Assembly: GCA_002842515.1 (NCBI GenBank)
Contig: PHDC01000002.1
Location: forward strand, 124,001-188,000
Source of the DNA: Bacteroidetes bacterium HGW-Bacteroidetes-5
Lineage (GTDB): Bacteria > Bacteroidota > Bacteroidia > Bacteroidales > UBA932
Direction: 5' to 3'
DNA length: 64,000 nt
In this document: positions 63,707 to 64,000 of the stretch, in pieces
Numbering within the stretch: the first letter of the stretch is position 1
Layout of the letters: each line of letters opens with the position of its first letter
The notes under the pieces: generated by a model
What the model was told of the DNA's origin: nothing
Databases searched by the model: none
The model's input: only the letters and a program-made list of their open reading frames with translations
Translations under genes and position numbers: made by a program

Positions 63707-64000
63707 ATGAATTTATTGATTACCGGTGCATCTGGTTTTGTTGGTTCTAACTTGTTGAAGAGCTTCAACAAGAGGGGTATTGTGTTGGATGTAATTGATC
63801 TCGGGCAACCTGCACCGAGTTTTGTGAGGGCTGCATATCACTGGGATGATATTGATGCGGTCTATTTTAGTGAATTTGATGCTGTTATACATTTGGCGGG
63901 AAAAGCTCACGATACCGGAAACAGGGCGCAACTGGAGGAGTATATCAATGTAAATGTTGGGCTCACTAAAATAGTGTTTGATAAGTTTCTGGATAGTGAT
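63707..64000 (+). CDS. NAD-dependent epimerase/dehydratase, partial (runs off the window)
   Basis: First 98 codons: MNLLITGASGFVGSNLLKSF gives the Rossmann GxxGxxG, FDAVIHLAGKAHDTGN the next conserved stretch. This resembles the UDP-hexose 4-epimerase/reductase type (WbpV/GalE-like) usually found near the initiating sugar transferase at the end of such loci. The remainder lies beyond 64000. Confidence 0.8.
   Translation, partial: MNLLITGASGFVGSNLLKSFNKRGIVLDVIDLGQPAPSFVRAAYHWDDIDAVYFSEFDAVIHLAGKAHDTGNRAQLEEYINVNVGLTKIVFDKFLDSD

Noticed and set aside
1..64000. tRNA, rRNA or known riboswitches
   Set aside because: I looked for cloverleaf arms, CCA-type ends and common riboswitch cores in the intergenic regions and found none that I could support.

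Overview
The window is a chromosomal segment of a Bacteroidetes bacterium, most likely of the order Bacteroidales. The evidence is TAnnTTTG promoter boxes, a DUF4290 protein, a UpxY/NusG-like antiterminator, a six-bladed beta-propeller lipoprotein, a FISUMP-domain lipoprotein, AAA_14/DUF4143 ATPases and a Bacteroidetes-type capsule/O-antigen locus. I see no rRNA, tRNA or CRISPR array.

Region 1 (about 0-28.2 kb) is mostly housekeeping DNA of moderate GC. It holds an rRNA m5C methyltransferase, a GH20 hexosaminidase, pyrE with a START-like protein, a NUDIX hydrolase, a minus-strand run of DUF4290 - murA - ftsK - lolA, a UpxY-like regulator, a nucleotide-sugar dehydrogenase, a REP-associated (Y1) transposase, rplU-rpmA, ubiX, a FabH-like ketosynthase, a propeller lipoprotein, an astacin/FISUMP lipoprotein, two AAA_14/DUF4143 ATPases and a phosphoesterase/PQQ-propeller protein. 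It is unusually rich in repeats: the word GCAGAT/ATCTGC at many times chance frequency, a dispersed REP-like repeat (core AACCTTGCCAAGG), three 123-124 bp inverted-repeat elements, a 20-bp tandem array, and Ala/Thr/Ser-rich or repetitive inserts inside otherwise conserved enzymes.

Region 2 (about 28.4-64 kb, all plus strand) is a surface-polysaccharide locus. A CapD/WbpM-like dehydratase, a Wza-like exporter and a Wzc-like tyrosine kinase come first. An AT-rich, evidently imported block (33.7-55.3 kb) follows: WecB-like epimerase, flippase, a predicted four-gene pathway to an N-formylated 4-amino-2,4,6-trideoxyhexose, glycosyltransferases, a Wzy-like polymerase, an FrhB-like protein with a pyruvyltransferase, and an amidotransferase trio (WbuX/LfnA-like, HisH, HisF). 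Next come fnlABC-like genes for UDP-L-FucNAc, a WbuB-like transferase, a second nucleotide-sugar dehydrogenase, gmd-fcl for GDP-L-fucose, and the start of another epimerase that runs off the window.

Together region 2 suggests a Wzx/Wzy-type heteropolysaccharide that may contain ManNAc/ManNAcA-type sugar, an N-formylated trideoxyamino sugar, L-fucosamine with an acetamidino group, L-fucose and a pyruvate ketal. The UpxY-like gene and the first dehydrogenase sit 17 kb upstream, separated by the repeat-rich housekeeping segment. Base composition changes stepwise at gene boundaries, so the locus looks like a mosaic of several acquisitions. Motif counts were made by eye and are approximate.
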